A DNA stretch of 42,019 nt, from positions 1 through 42,019 of the IMG/VR virus record IMGVR_UViG_3300034418_008782; one strand, given 5' to 3'. The number at the start of each line of letters is the position of its first letter. Positions within the stretch are counted from its first letter, which is position 1. This document shows, piece by piece, positions 6,554 to 12,787 of the stretch. The stretch is from a virus. The notes beneath the pieces are model-generated. The model was not told where the DNA came from, made no database searches, and saw only the letters and a program-made list of their open reading frames with translations. Made by a program: the position numbers and the translations under genes.

Positions 6554-6883
6554 ATGCACATCGTAGCGGACGTAACCAAGTGTTCGCAGCCTTGGAAGTT
6601 AGATGATGAGTATATCGTACTCAGCGTACTTACAGATGGGGCAATAAGTTGTGGAGCAACCATCCTAGGCAAACAGTCTCATAAGTTTACACCGCAAGGA
6701 GTGACTGCTATAATAATGCTAGCCGAGTCTCACATTTCTATCCACACATGGCCCGAAAATGGGTCGTACGCATTCGATGCTTATACTTGTGGTGACATGG
6801 ACTGTGAGTACGCTTTCAACAAAATCTTCACTTCTTTGGGAAGTGGGGACGTAAGCAAACATGTGCTGCATCGGTCACTATGA
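6554..6883 (+). CDS. speD: S-adenosylmethionine decarboxylase proenzyme
   Basis: 109 aa. Pyruvoyl enzyme that decarboxylates SAM for spermidine synthesis. The self-cleavage region LAESHISIHTWPE is intact: cleavage is expected between Glu58 and Ser59, making the pyruvoyl group from Ser59. His64 and Cys79 (AYTCGD) match the processing and catalytic residues of the bacterial class. Length fits the short prokaryotic form. GGAGG lies at 6529-6533; an in-frame TTG at 6548 is possible but the ATG at 6554 aligns with the usual start. SpeD is a recurrent cyanophage auxiliary gene; polyamines may help condense phage DNA. Confidence 0.93.
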   Translation: MHIVADVTKCSQPWKLDDEYIVLSVLTDGAISCGATILGKQSHKFTPQGVTAIIMLAESHISIHTWPENGSYAFDAYTCGDMDCEYAFNKIFTSLGSGDVSKHVLHRSL

Positions 6884-6900
6884 CCTGATTCTTAGTAATA

Positions 6901-7074
6901 ATGGATTTAGAAGAAAAAAGGGCTAACGAGCTCGTCCAAATCAACCAAAACATCGAGGTCTACAAACGACTGTTGCAAGGTGACATGCCTGAAGAAGGCA
7001 AAGAAATCATTAGGGACGAAATCAACTTCCTGGTAAACCACATGATTCCATCTCTAAAAACATACGATGTCTAA
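6901..7074 (+). CDS. Hypothetical helical protein (57 aa)
   Basis: Acidic, helix-rich (EEKRANELVQINQNIEVYKR). Its end overlaps the start of the next gene by 8 nt. The frame is fully open and the composition protein-like. No family recognised. Confidence 0.55.
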   Translation: MDLEEKRANELVQINQNIEVYKRLLQGDMPEEGKEIIRDEINFLVNHMIPSLKTYDV

Positions 7075-7243
7075 GAAAATCTACACCAAACAACTGTTTG
7101 AAGATGATAATGGTGACTACTTCATGGATCTGGGAGAGATTTGCGAGGAGTTAGGTTGGAAGGTTGGCGACACTCTTGTGTGGTCGGATAATGGGGATGG
7201 ATCCTGGTCCCTTGCCAAGTTTACACAGGAGCAAGTAGGGTAG
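7067..7243 (+). CDS. Hypothetical AbrB-like small protein (58 aa)
   Basis: The block LGWKVGDTLVWSDNGDGSWSL has the 'GWxxGDxLxWxDxxDGSW' pattern of very small AbrB/MazE-like beta proteins common in cyanophages; DNA binding is possible but not shown. The last codons contain a TTTACA -35 box, so the next gene's promoter lies within this coding region. Confidence 0.55.
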   Translation: MSKKIYTKQLFEDDNGDYFMDLGEICEELGWKVGDTLVWSDNGDGSWSLAKFTQEQVG

Positions 7244-7246
7244 AAT
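7220..7246 (+). promoter_or_regulatory. TTTAC-N16 class promoter
   Basis: TTTACA (7220-7225), 15-bp spacer, TAGAAT (7241-7246). It overlaps the end of the preceding gene. Predicted +1 near 7253, 15 nt before the ATG at 7268. Confidence 0.55.
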
Positions 7247-7267
7247 AACTCTGTTCCTAAAGAGAAA

Positions 7268-7603
7268 ATGCGAATCGAAATCACCATCCCGTCAGACAAA
7301 AAGTACGTGGAGCGACTTTTCGAGTGCCTCGACAAAATCGAAGGTGACACCTCCCATAAGAGTGTGCGGCTTCGGAAATTCATCATCGAAGAATTCCGTA
7401 AAATTCGTGCCAAATACAATGGAAACCAACGGGTGGACATGGAAGCAATCATCAAAGCAGAACTTGAGCGACCGCTTGAGCGACCTGTTTATCAAAATAC
7501 GAAGCTTGACAAATATCGTGTAAAGCGTTTCGACACCTCAATCGACGACGCTATGGATAAAATTGCCAAAATCATTCGTAGCAAGAAAAGTGAGAACTCT
7601 TGA
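7268..7603 (+). CDS. Hypothetical basic protein (111 aa)
   Basis: First gene after the promoter at 7220-7246. Strongly charged, helical, with a Lys/Arg-rich C-terminus (IAKIIRSKKSENS), compatible with nucleic-acid binding. No family recognised. The end overlaps a GTG-started small gene. Confidence 0.65.
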   Translation: MRIEITIPSDKKYVERLFECLDKIEGDTSHKSVRLRKFIIEEFRKIRAKYNGNQRVDMEAIIKAELERPLERPVYQNTKLDKYRVKRFDTSIDDAMDKIAKIIRSKKSENS

Positions 7604-7739
7604 GAAACACCACGATCTTATCGATCTCGTCCATCAACTTGTATCGGAAGGTCGATACAGCGAAGCACAAACTATAGCCAGTCAAATCAGACTGAACAAT
7701 GGTAAAAGCAAAAAGCGAAAATCTCGCCGAAATCGATAA
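7590..7739 (+). CDS. Possible small protein with GTG start (49 aa)
   Basis: Open frame from GTG 7590 reading VRTLEKHHDLIDLVHQLV, then a basic tail KSKKRKSRRNR. It fills an otherwise uncovered gap and looks like a helical domain with a nucleic-acid-binding tail, but the start codon is weak, the Shine-Dalgarno is poor and it overlaps genes on both sides. Confidence 0.4.
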   Translation: MRTLEKHHDLIDLVHQLVSEGRYSEAQTIASQIRLNNGKSKKRKSRRNR

Positions 7740-7881
7740 GATCATCACTGATCTTGAGCGCAGACTTTTAGAAGTTGACTATAGCAACTACTGCATAGTC
7801 CACCTTTCTAGAGTAAAATACGAAATCAAACGACAACTAAAACTATGCGAACCCCTCACGAAGAACTTGTCTCCCGAGTAA
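7699..7881 (+). CDS. Hypothetical helical protein (60 aa)
   Basis: Helical with alternating charged and hydrophobic residues (LAEIDKIITDLERRLLEVDY), probably a coiled coil. Overlaps the neighbours on both sides by about 40 nt, more than usual here, so either this frame or the previous one may be spurious. Confidence 0.5.
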   Translation: MVKAKSENLAEIDKIITDLERRLLEVDYSNYCIVHLSRVKYEIKRQLKLCEPLTKNLSPE

Positions 7882-8066
7882 TCAGCGTCCTCCGAAATGC
7901 GTATGAGGATGAAACGATGCCTGAAGAGGCTTGGCTGAATGAGCACAGGCATAACGCTGAAGCAATTCTGTTTCAGGTCTGGGACCATATCGAACCATTC
8001 GTCATTCGAAATGAAAAGTCGATGACCTTTGATTATGGCATTGTAAAGCAAACTTTGGATGGCTGA
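7845..8066 (+). CDS. Hypothetical protein (73 aa)
   Basis: Acidic/helical small protein (RTPHEELVSRVISVLRNAYE). Translation appears coupled: it starts inside the previous gene and its end overlaps the next. No family recognised. Confidence 0.6.
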   Translation: MRTPHEELVSRVISVLRNAYEDETMPEEAWLNEHRHNAEAILFQVWDHIEPFVIRNEKSMTFDYGIVKQTLDG

Positions 8067-8229
8067 TATGCAATACACTTCGAGTCTATCGGGCATAGTT
8101 TATGATGTGGAACCAATGGATGATGACCACTTCTGCATTTCTACAGACGATGTAGTGATTTCCATCGTAAGCATCGACGATGATTGGACACAGATCATAG
8201 AGAACATAGAACGAAAGCAAATGCTATGA
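8059..8229 (+). CDS. Hypothetical acidic protein (56 aa)
   Basis: Asp-rich (VEPMDDDHFCISTDDV) with beta-type alternation. ATG at 8068 is an alternative start three codons in. The stop overlaps the next start as ATGA. No family recognised. Confidence 0.55.
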   Translation: MADMQYTSSLSGIVYDVEPMDDDHFCISTDDVVISIVSIDDDWTQIIENIERKQML

Positions 8230-8372
8230 CACCAAACTGGCAACACCACTCAAAGAAAGAGCAGAAAAGGCGACTCAAACCTCAAGCGCTCAGACAAGCA
8301 AAAGCAAGACGAAAAGCGTTGAAGGCGAAGCTCATGACGAGCAACCCTTCGGCGCTTTTTTTTTGTTTTTAG
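8226..8372 (+). CDS. Very basic small protein (48 aa)
   Basis: Lys/Arg/Ala-rich (KKEQKRRLKPQALRQAKARR), expected to bind nucleic acid or be a small helical protein. ATG 8226 (ATGA overlap) is chosen over upstream in-frame ATG 8184. The last 15-20 codons are the terminator hairpin and T-run, encoding SALFFCF at the end, so coding sequence and terminator overlap. Confidence 0.55.
   Translation: MTPNWQHHSKKEQKRRLKPQALRQAKARRKALKAKLMTSNPSALFFCF
8314..8364 (+). terminator. Intrinsic terminator inside a coding 3' end
   Basis: Interrupted stem AAGCG (8314-8318) / CGCTT (8353-8357) and GAAGG / CCTTC, with an inner GCTC/GAGC hairpin, then nine T (8356-8364). Confidence 0.75.
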
Positions 8373-8380
8373 GGTTGTGC

Positions 8381-8433
8381 CAGTTGGAGAACTGTCTACT
8401 AAATGAGTCAGAGGTCCCAGACTGTAGTACTAT
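8381..8433 (+). promoter_or_regulatory. CAGTT-N4-AACTG operator/promoter module 1
   Basis: Inverted repeat CAGTTGGAGAACTG (8381-8394) lies 33 bp upstream of TACTAT (8428-8433). This is the most divergent of eight modules: it lacks the usual GCAC after the repeat. Predicted +1 is 8440, the A of the GNAT start codon. Confidence 0.55.
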
Positions 8434-8439
8434 AGATAC

Positions 8440-8748
8440 ATGAAAACATACTACACCTCCACTACTCGCATCACTGACGACGGTCTCCTCACTCGCTGGT
8501 TGACCGACGAAGAAGGTGACAGAGTCTGCAAAGCAAAGTTTATGCACGACGAGCATGGCAACGCCATCGTCATTCAACTCGACACTCCCAAAGTCTATCG
8601 GGGCCTTGGCTATGCTCGCAAACTCCTTGCCCAGATTCACATGCAAGAGACTTCTGGCAACCTTATGGTTTTCGCCAATGCTCACGCAGCTCCTTACTAC
8701 GAAAAGCTCGGTTACACCGAGGTTGCTCCTTACGTTTTCCAAGCATGA
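8440..8748 (+). CDS. GNAT-family N-acetyltransferase (102 aa)
   Basis: Small GNAT fold. The acetyl-CoA pyrophosphate-binding motif is YRGLGYARKLLAQI (RxxGxA, about residues 53-66), and AAPYYEKLGYTEV near the C-terminus is the typical 'YEKLGF' strand-helix of the family. Substrate cannot be predicted; phage GNATs can acetylate proteins, small molecules or, in some hypermodification systems, DNA-linked groups. The ATG coincides with the predicted +1 of the upstream promoter module, suggesting a leaderless message. Confidence 0.82.
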   Translation: MKTYYTSTTRITDDGLLTRWLTDEEGDRVCKAKFMHDEHGNAIVIQLDTPKVYRGLGYARKLLAQIHMQETSGNLMVFANAHAAPYYEKLGYTEVAPYVFQA

Positions 8749-8870
8749 CTAACACCAAAGACATCAAGCATTCTAAGTGGTGGTACGATTACGATCGCAA
8801 TAGTCTCGATCGTCCCAATCCTTTTGAATCCAAAGAAGAAAAAACCGACGAAGAAAAAGCAAATGACTGA
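8745..8870 (+). CDS. Hypothetical charged peptide (41 aa)
   Basis: ATGA overlap with the GNAT gene. The N-terminal part has aromatic residues (KWWYDYDRN) and the tail is Glu/Lys-rich. No family recognised. Confidence 0.55.
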   Translation: MTNTKDIKHSKWWYDYDRNSLDRPNPFESKEEKTDEEKAND

Positions 8871-9177
8871 TCTCAACCGCATCAAACCCGCCTTCCGCAC
8901 CAAGGGTGTTCATACCGGCAACTTCGGGTCCCCAAAGGTCAAAAGCGGATCTACCCTCAACGACATTGGCGTAACCAAGGCTAAAGTCGTCAATGTCACT
9001 CGGCCTCAGGACTACGAGGAGAGGCTCCAGAAGGCTCTCAGAGAGACGGAAAATCCGCGTCTGATTGCTTTTATTGAAAGCGAACTCAAGGCTCTCAGGG
9101 TCCAACGAGGGGACGGTCTACAGCGTGTGGATCACTCTGGCCGCACAGCAAACCCGTTCCGTCAGCCAGGATGCTGA
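8863..9177 (+). CDS. Hypothetical protein (104 aa)
   Basis: ATG at 8863 overlaps the preceding stop; the frame is open further upstream from a TTG. N-terminal half Gly/Ser/Lys-rich, C-terminal half helical with many Arg/Glu (ERLQKALRETENPRLIAFIE). No family recognised. Confidence 0.6.
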   Translation: MTDLNRIKPAFRTKGVHTGNFGSPKVKSGSTLNDIGVTKAKVVNVTRPQDYEERLQKALRETENPRLIAFIESELKALRVQRGDGLQRVDHSGRTANPFRQPGC

Positions 9178-9287
9178 AAGGAGCTTTTGAATCAATCTAC
9201 ATCTTCTTTGTGCTAATGCTTTATGGCTACTTTTATGAAGAACTCACAGGAAAAGAGTATGGCTTACGAGATCAAGACCAAAACTGA
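9171..9287 (+). CDS. Small membrane peptide (38 aa)
   Basis: Overlaps the previous gene by 7 nt. Residues 8-22 (SIYIFFVLMLYGYFY) form one hydrophobic segment, followed by a charged tail. Probable single-span peptide; function unknown. Confidence 0.5.
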   Translation: MLKGAFESIYIFFVLMLYGYFYEELTGKEYGLRDQDQN

Positions 9288-9474
9288 ACGACGAGTAACC
9301 CACTTCGAAAATGGTGTTGGCGTTTGGGAAGAGTACCCTCGCTATGACATCACTCTCGACGGTGAGATCGTCCAGTTCTGCTTCAACAAGGAGGACATCG
9401 AACCCACCATAGACTTCCTTGAGAACGGTGACGGCATCGATCCTGCCTACTTCACTGGTCTCACCGCCGGTTGA
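9259..9474 (+). CDS. Hypothetical protein (71 aa)
   Basis: Begins MAYEIKTKTERR; AGGAAAAG just upstream may be the ribosome binding site, so the in-frame ATG at 9223 is rejected. Beta-rich, acidic. It ends just before operator/promoter module 2. Confidence 0.6.
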   Translation: MAYEIKTKTERRVTHFENGVGVWEEYPRYDITLDGEIVQFCFNKEDIEPTIDFLENGDGIDPAYFTGLTAG

Positions 9475-9482
9475 GCAGTAGA

Positions 9483-9536
9483 CAGTTGGGAAAGTGGCAC
9501 ACAGTTTTACACAAGGCCCTCAAAACAGGGTATTAT
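9483..9536 (+). promoter_or_regulatory. Operator/promoter module 2
   Basis: CAGTTGGGAAAGTG (9483-9496), GCAC, then 34 bp in total to TATTAT (9531-9536). No terminator hairpin in the interval. Predicted +1 near 9543, 21 nt before the ATG. Nearly identical to module 3. Confidence 0.7.
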
Positions 9537-9592
9537 AAAAAAGTCAAACAAATCAAACCAACTATGAACAACCAACCTATGAACCTCTTCAT
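9483..9592 (+). repeat. Duplicated promoter-plus-start segment, copy 1
   Basis: About 110 bp spanning operator, -10, leader and the first nine codons (MNNQPMNL) are repeated at 9760-9869 with only a few mismatches. Confidence 0.85.
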
Positions 9593-9746
9593 CACTCAAA
9601 CCTTCCCTCGCAACAAGGTTCAAGTCGGATTCGTCCAGACTGAAGTCGCTAACGACTACTACTACATTGCTCCCGGTCAGGAGCCCGTCGGTCCTTACGC
9701 CGATGAGGAAGATGCCTACCGTGGCTACCTCAACTCCCAAATCTGA
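9564..9746 (+). CDS. Hypothetical protein (60 aa), paralogous start
   Basis: Starts MNNQPMNLFITQ, sharing its first eight residues and its whole promoter with the next gene, then diverges. The open frame continues upstream but through the promoter, so the ATG at 9564 is preferred. Aromatic-rich middle (NDYYYIAPGQEP). The leader is A/C-rich without a Shine-Dalgarno. Confidence 0.65.
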   Translation: MNNQPMNLFITQTFPRNKVQVGFVQTEVANDYYYIAPGQEPVGPYADEEDAYRGYLNSQI

Positions 9747-9759
9747 GGACATCAGTAGC

Positions 9760-9813
9760 CAGTTGAGAAACTGGCACACAGTTTTACACAAGGCCCTCAA
9801 AACAAGGTATTAT
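9760..9813 (+). promoter_or_regulatory. Operator/promoter module 3
   Basis: CAGTTGAGAAACTG (9760-9773) is a perfect 5-bp inverted repeat with a 4-nt centre, followed by GCAC and, 34 bp after the repeat, TATTAT (9808-9813). Predicted +1 near 9820. Confidence 0.72.
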
Positions 9814-9869
9814 AAAAAAGTCAAACAAATCAAACCAACTATGAACAACCAACCTATGAACCTCTACAT
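9760..9869 (+). repeat. Duplicated promoter-plus-start segment, copy 2
   Basis: Second copy of the 9483-9592 segment. Identity stops within the ninth codon, so the duplication transferred promoter, leader and translation start onto a different coding sequence. Confidence 0.85.
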
Positions 9870-10068
9870 CATCAACGAAGTTTTGAGCGACTACACCTCT
9901 GGCATGTGCGTTATTGCGGCAGAATCCAGAGAACATGCCCGTGAGTTCTTTATCGAAGAATTTGGTGAGCATCTCGCCAAGGATTTCGATGAATACGGAG
10001 AGTTCACCATTATCGAAGGAGTAAATCACCCTGCTGGTGTTGTTCAGTACGTTTACGGTGGTGGCTGA
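9841..10068 (+). CDS. Hypothetical protein (75 aa), paralogous start
   Basis: Starts MNNQPMNLYIIN, then an acidic alpha/beta domain (ESREHAREFFIEEFGEHLAK). The longer open frame from 9667 runs through the promoter and the previous gene and is rejected. No family recognised. Confidence 0.65.
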   Translation: MNNQPMNLYIINEVLSDYTSGMCVIAAESREHAREFFIEEFGEHLAKDFDEYGEFTIIEGVNHPAGVVQYVYGGG

Positions 10069-10083
10069 TACGAGCCACTGAGG

Positions 10084-10110
10084 TTTACACCTCTCCCCCC
10101 ACCCTATAAT
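10084..10110 (+). promoter_or_regulatory. TTTAC-N16 class promoter
   Basis: TTTACA (10084-10089), 15-bp spacer, TATAAT (10105-10110). Predicted +1 near 10117; the 14-nt A/C-rich leader has no Shine-Dalgarno. Confidence 0.7.
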
Positions 10111-10130
10111 CACTCTACACACAAACTACC

Positions 10131-10379
10131 ATGAAAAAAGCAATCATCGCCGCTCTCGCCCTCTCCACTCTGGCTATTCCTGAAATCAAAGCGGGGAACA
10201 TTCGCAACACTTGCGACATTTCTAACTTCAATGCAAAATGCGCTCACTCTTACGAAGCAGACATGGAGCGCACTTATGAGGAAGCAGAGGCTTTCTTGAA
10301 TGTCAATGTTGATGCCTGCTTCGGAAGCTACTCCCACTACTACGACAAGTCTTGCGCTAAAGTGTTCCGCGGATATTGA
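10131..10379 (+). CDS. Small secreted Cys-containing protein (82 aa)
   Basis: Residues 1-21 are a signal peptide (MKKAIIAALALSTLAI...KAG). The mature part is about 60 aa with four Cys, likely two disulfides, and many acidic and Tyr residues. It should act in the periplasm or outside the cell; no known family. Driven by its own strong-looking promoter. Confidence 0.7.
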   Translation: MKKAIIAALALSTLAIPEIKAGNIRNTCDISNFNAKCAHSYEADMERTYEEAEAFLNVNVDACFGSYSHYYDKSCAKVFRGY

Positions 10380-10380
10380 T

Positions 10381-10452
10381 ATGGAATTGATTCTCGTGCC
10401 CGTCCTCCTCCTCGGAGGACCTTTCCTCATTATCGAGTTGCTGGGGAATTAA
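10381..10452 (+). CDS. Hydrophobic micro-peptide (23 aa)
   Basis: Reads MELILVPVLLLGGPFLIIEL and stops three residues later: almost entirely a membrane segment. It starts 1 nt after the secreted protein's stop and ends just before the phosphatase gene. Could be a leader or regulatory membrane peptide; very short, so only modest confidence. Confidence 0.4.
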   Translation: MELILVPVLLLGGPFLIIELLGN

Positions 10453-10453
10453 G

Positions 10454-11131
10454 ATGCTACACGACTGCACTACTAATGGGCTCCTCAATGAGGAGTCTGT
10501 TGTCGTATTTGGCGACATCCACGGGAGACTCGACCTCCTTAATGAGCACCTTGAGCAAGTCGCTGGTTATGGCTGCCAGCTAATTTTCCTAGGCGACTAC
10601 ATCGATCGTGGACCTGATGGTATCGGTGTCCTCAAGAGAGTGATAGAGTTGGTAAAGTTCCCCACCTTCTGTGGTTTCAGCAAAGTCACAGCATTGCTTG
10701 GCAACCACGAACACATGGCACTACTTGCCGCTGCCACTGGTGCTTACTCCGATATGCAACTCTGGCTACAAAATGGTGGGCGAATGGAAGAGTTTCCTGC
10801 TATCAAAAATGACTACCAAGAGTGGTTGTCTAACCTTCCGACCCTCTATAAACACGACAAAAAAGTCTTCTTCAAAGGTGCGGAAAGGGAGCTAGTCTGC
10901 ACTCATGGTAGCATCGACCCATCTCGACCCTTGGAAGCTCAAGATGTCAACACTCTGGTATGGGGGCGTGCTGAGCGAGGGTACGACACCGACACACTTG
11001 TCGTGAATGGACACACACCTGTTGACACCCCGAAATGGTACACCACAACCACTGGGGATGTCCTTCGTATTGACACTGGGGCGTACTATACCGATGTTCT
11101 CACTGCGGTGATCTTCCAAGAAGTTCCGTAG
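10454..11131 (+). CDS. PPP-type metallophosphatase (lambda-phosphatase-like)
   Basis: 225 aa, about the length of phage lambda protein phosphatase (221 aa). The dimetal calcineurin-like motifs are complete: GDIHGR (20-25), GDYIDRG (47-53), GNHE (83-86), then CTHGS (catalytic His region) and VNGHTP. Family members are Mn2+-dependent Ser/Thr phosphatases or nucleotide hydrolases (symmetrical diadenosine tetraphosphatase). Whether it targets phosphoproteins or nucleotides is open. The stop overlaps a GGGTAAAATTAG motif. Confidence 0.9.
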   Translation: MLHDCTTNGLLNEESVVVFGDIHGRLDLLNEHLEQVAGYGCQLIFLGDYIDRGPDGIGVLKRVIELVKFPTFCGFSKVTALLGNHEHMALLAAATGAYSDMQLWLQNGGRMEEFPAIKNDYQEWLSNLPTLYKHDKKVFFKGAERELVCTHGSIDPSRPLEAQDVNTLVWGRAERGYDTDTLVVNGHTPVDTPKWYTTTTGDVLRIDTGAYYTDVLTAVIFQEVP

Positions 11132-11143
11132 GGTAAAATTAGC
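11131..11143 (+). promoter_or_regulatory. GGGTAAAATTA motif (putative promoter)
   Basis: GGGTAAAATTAGC begins in the phosphatase stop codon and precedes the gene at 11162 by about 20 nt. No TTTAC box at the expected distance. Confidence 0.5.
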
Positions 11144-11161
11144 AAAACTGGATCTAAAAGC

Positions 11162-11479
11162 ATGCTTTCATCCCAGACCCGGCTACGACTCCAAGACATT
11201 GCAAGTAGGATAGCCGAACACGAGGAGGTCTCTCTTGAGGAAATGACCTTCATTCAGAAACACGCAGACCACAACACTTCCGCCGCCGAGATTCTGCGAA
11301 AGGCAAGGAGGAAGGCAATGTTGGGAAAGAACAGTGAGGGGTCTCTCGACCACTTTTTAGCCGATATGGACATCGGATACGAAGATCCCTCAGATCATTT
11401 AGTTGGACCACAAGACCCTGAAGACTTGTTGAATTGGTTTAGACGGAAACCCACGGACGATTGGCGTCAGAGGGACTGA
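11162..11479 (+). CDS. Hypothetical protein (105 aa)
   Basis: N-terminal helical domain (TRLRLQDIASRIAEHEEVSL), followed by an acidic tail with Trp (LLNWFRRKPTDDW). No family recognised. The stop (TGATTTACG) overlaps the -35 box of the next promoter. Confidence 0.65.
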   Translation: MLSSQTRLRLQDIASRIAEHEEVSLEEMTFIQKHADHNTSAAEILRKARRKAMLGKNSEGSLDHFLADMDIGYEDPSDHLVGPQDPEDLLNWFRRKPTDDWRQRD

Positions 11480-11506
11480 TTTACGTCTTGGTGTGTCGTG
11501 TATAAT
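11480..11506 (+). promoter_or_regulatory. TTTAC-N16 class promoter
   Basis: TTTACG (11480-11485), 15-bp spacer, TATAAT (11501-11506). Predicted +1 is 11513, exactly the ATG of the GIY-YIG gene. Confidence 0.65.
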
Positions 11507-11512
11507 AAGTGT

Positions 11513-12145
11513 ATGAATGACTACTACACCTATGCCTTTTTACGTGAAGATGGAACACCCTACTATGTTGGGAAAGGGAAAGGAAGGAGGTGTTTTGATA
11601 AGAAGAGAACCATCAACCCCCCATCAGACCCGGATCGGATCATTATACTAAAAAAGAACCTCACAGAAGAAGAGGCGTTTAGACACGAAATCTACATGAT
11701 CTATGTCTTAGGGAAAAAGAAACACGGAGGTCTCCTACACAACATCACTGACGGGGGAGAGGGGGTCTCTGGGATGGTCCATTCTGAAGAATCCAGAGAG
11801 AAGATAGGGAAGGCTTTTAGAGGAAAGAAACTGTCAGAAAAACACAAGGAGAAGTTGAGACAACGGAAAATAGGGAACACCTGGAATAGAGGTAAAAAGA
11901 TCTCCGAAGAACAGAAAGAAAAAATCAGACAAACCCTAAAAGGTGTCCCTCATTCAGAAGAAAGAAAAATGAGAAACAGTCAGTCTCATATGGGAAACAA
12001 ACAGTCTGATGAGACCAAAGAAAAGATCGGAAATGCCATGAGAGGTTCACGTTTTTGGAACAATGGAGAAATAAATGTCCGTAGTCGTGAGTGGCCCGGT
12101 GAAGGATTTGTCCTTGGAATGAAGAAGAGAAAGAAAAATGATTGA
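11513..12145 (+). CDS. GIY-YIG homing endonuclease
   Basis: 210 aa. N-terminal GIY-YIG-type nuclease (YTYAFLREDGTPYYVGKGKGRR: the two Tyr-x-Tyr/YxG strands and catalytic Arg), with RHEIYMI supplying the conserved Glu. About residues 85-185 hold NUMOD3-like repeats (HSEESREKIGKAFRGKK and similar), a DNA-binding module of freestanding homing endonucleases. The C-terminus has WNNGEINV...WPGEGF, a motif shared with two other endonucleases in this window. It is a selfish element rather than a housekeeping gene. An in-frame GTG at 11498 overlaps the promoter and is rejected. Confidence 0.9.
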   Translation: MNDYYTYAFLREDGTPYYVGKGKGRRCFDKKRTINPPSDPDRIIILKKNLTEEEAFRHEIYMIYVLGKKKHGGLLHNITDGGEGVSGMVHSEESREKIGKAFRGKKLSEKHKEKLRQRKIGNTWNRGKKISEEQKEKIRQTLKGVPHSEERKMRNSQSHMGNKQSDETKEKIGNAMRGSRFWNNGEINVRSREWPGEGFVLGMKKRKKND

Positions 12146-12248
12146 CCCCTATGACCCGGTCTGGTCCGTAAACATCCTCCTCCTTCTAATGATCCTTGGG
12201 GTGGTGCTAGTGGTTGGTCTAATCCTAAAGATGGCTAACGAAGAATAG
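12138..12248 (+). CDS. Small membrane peptide (36 aa)
   Basis: Overlaps the endonuclease end by 8 nt. Residues 11-30 (VNILLLLMILGVVLVVGLIL) form a clear membrane span, with acidic residues at both ends. Function unknown. Confidence 0.6.
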   Translation: MIDPYDPVWSVNILLLLMILGVVLVVGLILKMANEE

Positions 12249-12249
12249 A

Positions 12250-12303
12250 CAGTTGGAAAACTGGCACATAGGGAGGGCACAAGCCCTCCTTTCTTGGTAT
12301 TAT
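12250..12303 (+). promoter_or_regulatory. Operator/promoter module 4
   Basis: CAGTTGGAAAACTG (12250-12263), GCAC, and TATTAT (12298-12303) 34 bp after the repeat. An intrinsic terminator sits between operator and -10. Predicted +1 near 12310, 21 nt before the ATG. Confidence 0.72.
12272..12295 (+). terminator. Intrinsic terminator within module 4
   Basis: GGAGGGC (12272-12278), loop ACAA, GCCCTCC (12283-12289), then TTTCTT. Confidence 0.75.
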
Positions 12304-12330
12304 ATCTATATCAACAGAAAACAACCAACC

Positions 12331-12528
12331 ATGATCAACTTCGCTAACGCAACCAAAACTGAGCTTGAAGCTGCTGGTTACAAGGTCACTGTAAAGCGCA
12401 GTCAAGCTAAAACCCGCAAAAACCGCAGCAGCTGGGTTAAGCCTTCTATGAACCGCTCTAATGCCCAATGTGTGCCTCTTGTAGCTGCCACTGAAGTCCC
12501 TGCAAACTCTGGTTGCATCCAAGGCTAA
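12331..12528 (+). CDS. Hypothetical basic protein (65 aa)
   Basis: First gene of module 4. Lys/Arg-rich middle (KVTVKRSQAKTRKNRSSW) suggests nucleic-acid binding, C-terminus with two Cys. The A/C-rich leader lacks a Shine-Dalgarno. No family recognised. Confidence 0.65.
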   Translation: MINFANATKTELEAAGYKVTVKRSQAKTRKNRSSWVKPSMNRSNAQCVPLVAATEVPANSGCIQG

Positions 12529-12564
12529 TCCACTTCTTATCCAATCGCTTTACTACAAACAACT

Positions 12565-12750
12565 ATGAACGACCTTATCATCAAAGCACTCCGTGAGCAA
12601 GTCATCGAAAAACTCGAAAGCAACGTGCAAATCATGGAAATCGTCCAAGACACCATCGGTGAAGTAATGGAAGAAAATGCTTTTGACCTCACTAATGACA
12701 CCACATGGGATGCAATGATGGAAATTGCATCGAACGTTGCTATTCGCTGA
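12565..12750 (+). CDS. Hypothetical acidic helical protein (61 aa)
   Basis: Helical with many Glu/Asp and Ile/Val (NDLIIKALREQVIEKLESNV). Starts about 36 nt after the previous stop, without an obvious promoter. No family recognised. Confidence 0.65.
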   Translation: MNDLIIKALREQVIEKLESNVQIMEIVQDTIGEVMEENAFDLTNDTTWDAMMEIASNVAIR

Positions 12751-12787
12751 TCTCCTAACCACAAACTACACTGCACTTCAAACGACC

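Noticed and set aside
7805-7825. TAAAAT at 7813 as another promoter
   Set aside because: It lies in coding sequence with neither a TTTAC box 15 bp upstream nor the GGG prefix of the late-type motif.
9667-9840. Longer start for the gene at 9841
   Set aside because: The extension would read through operator module 3 and the duplicated leader.
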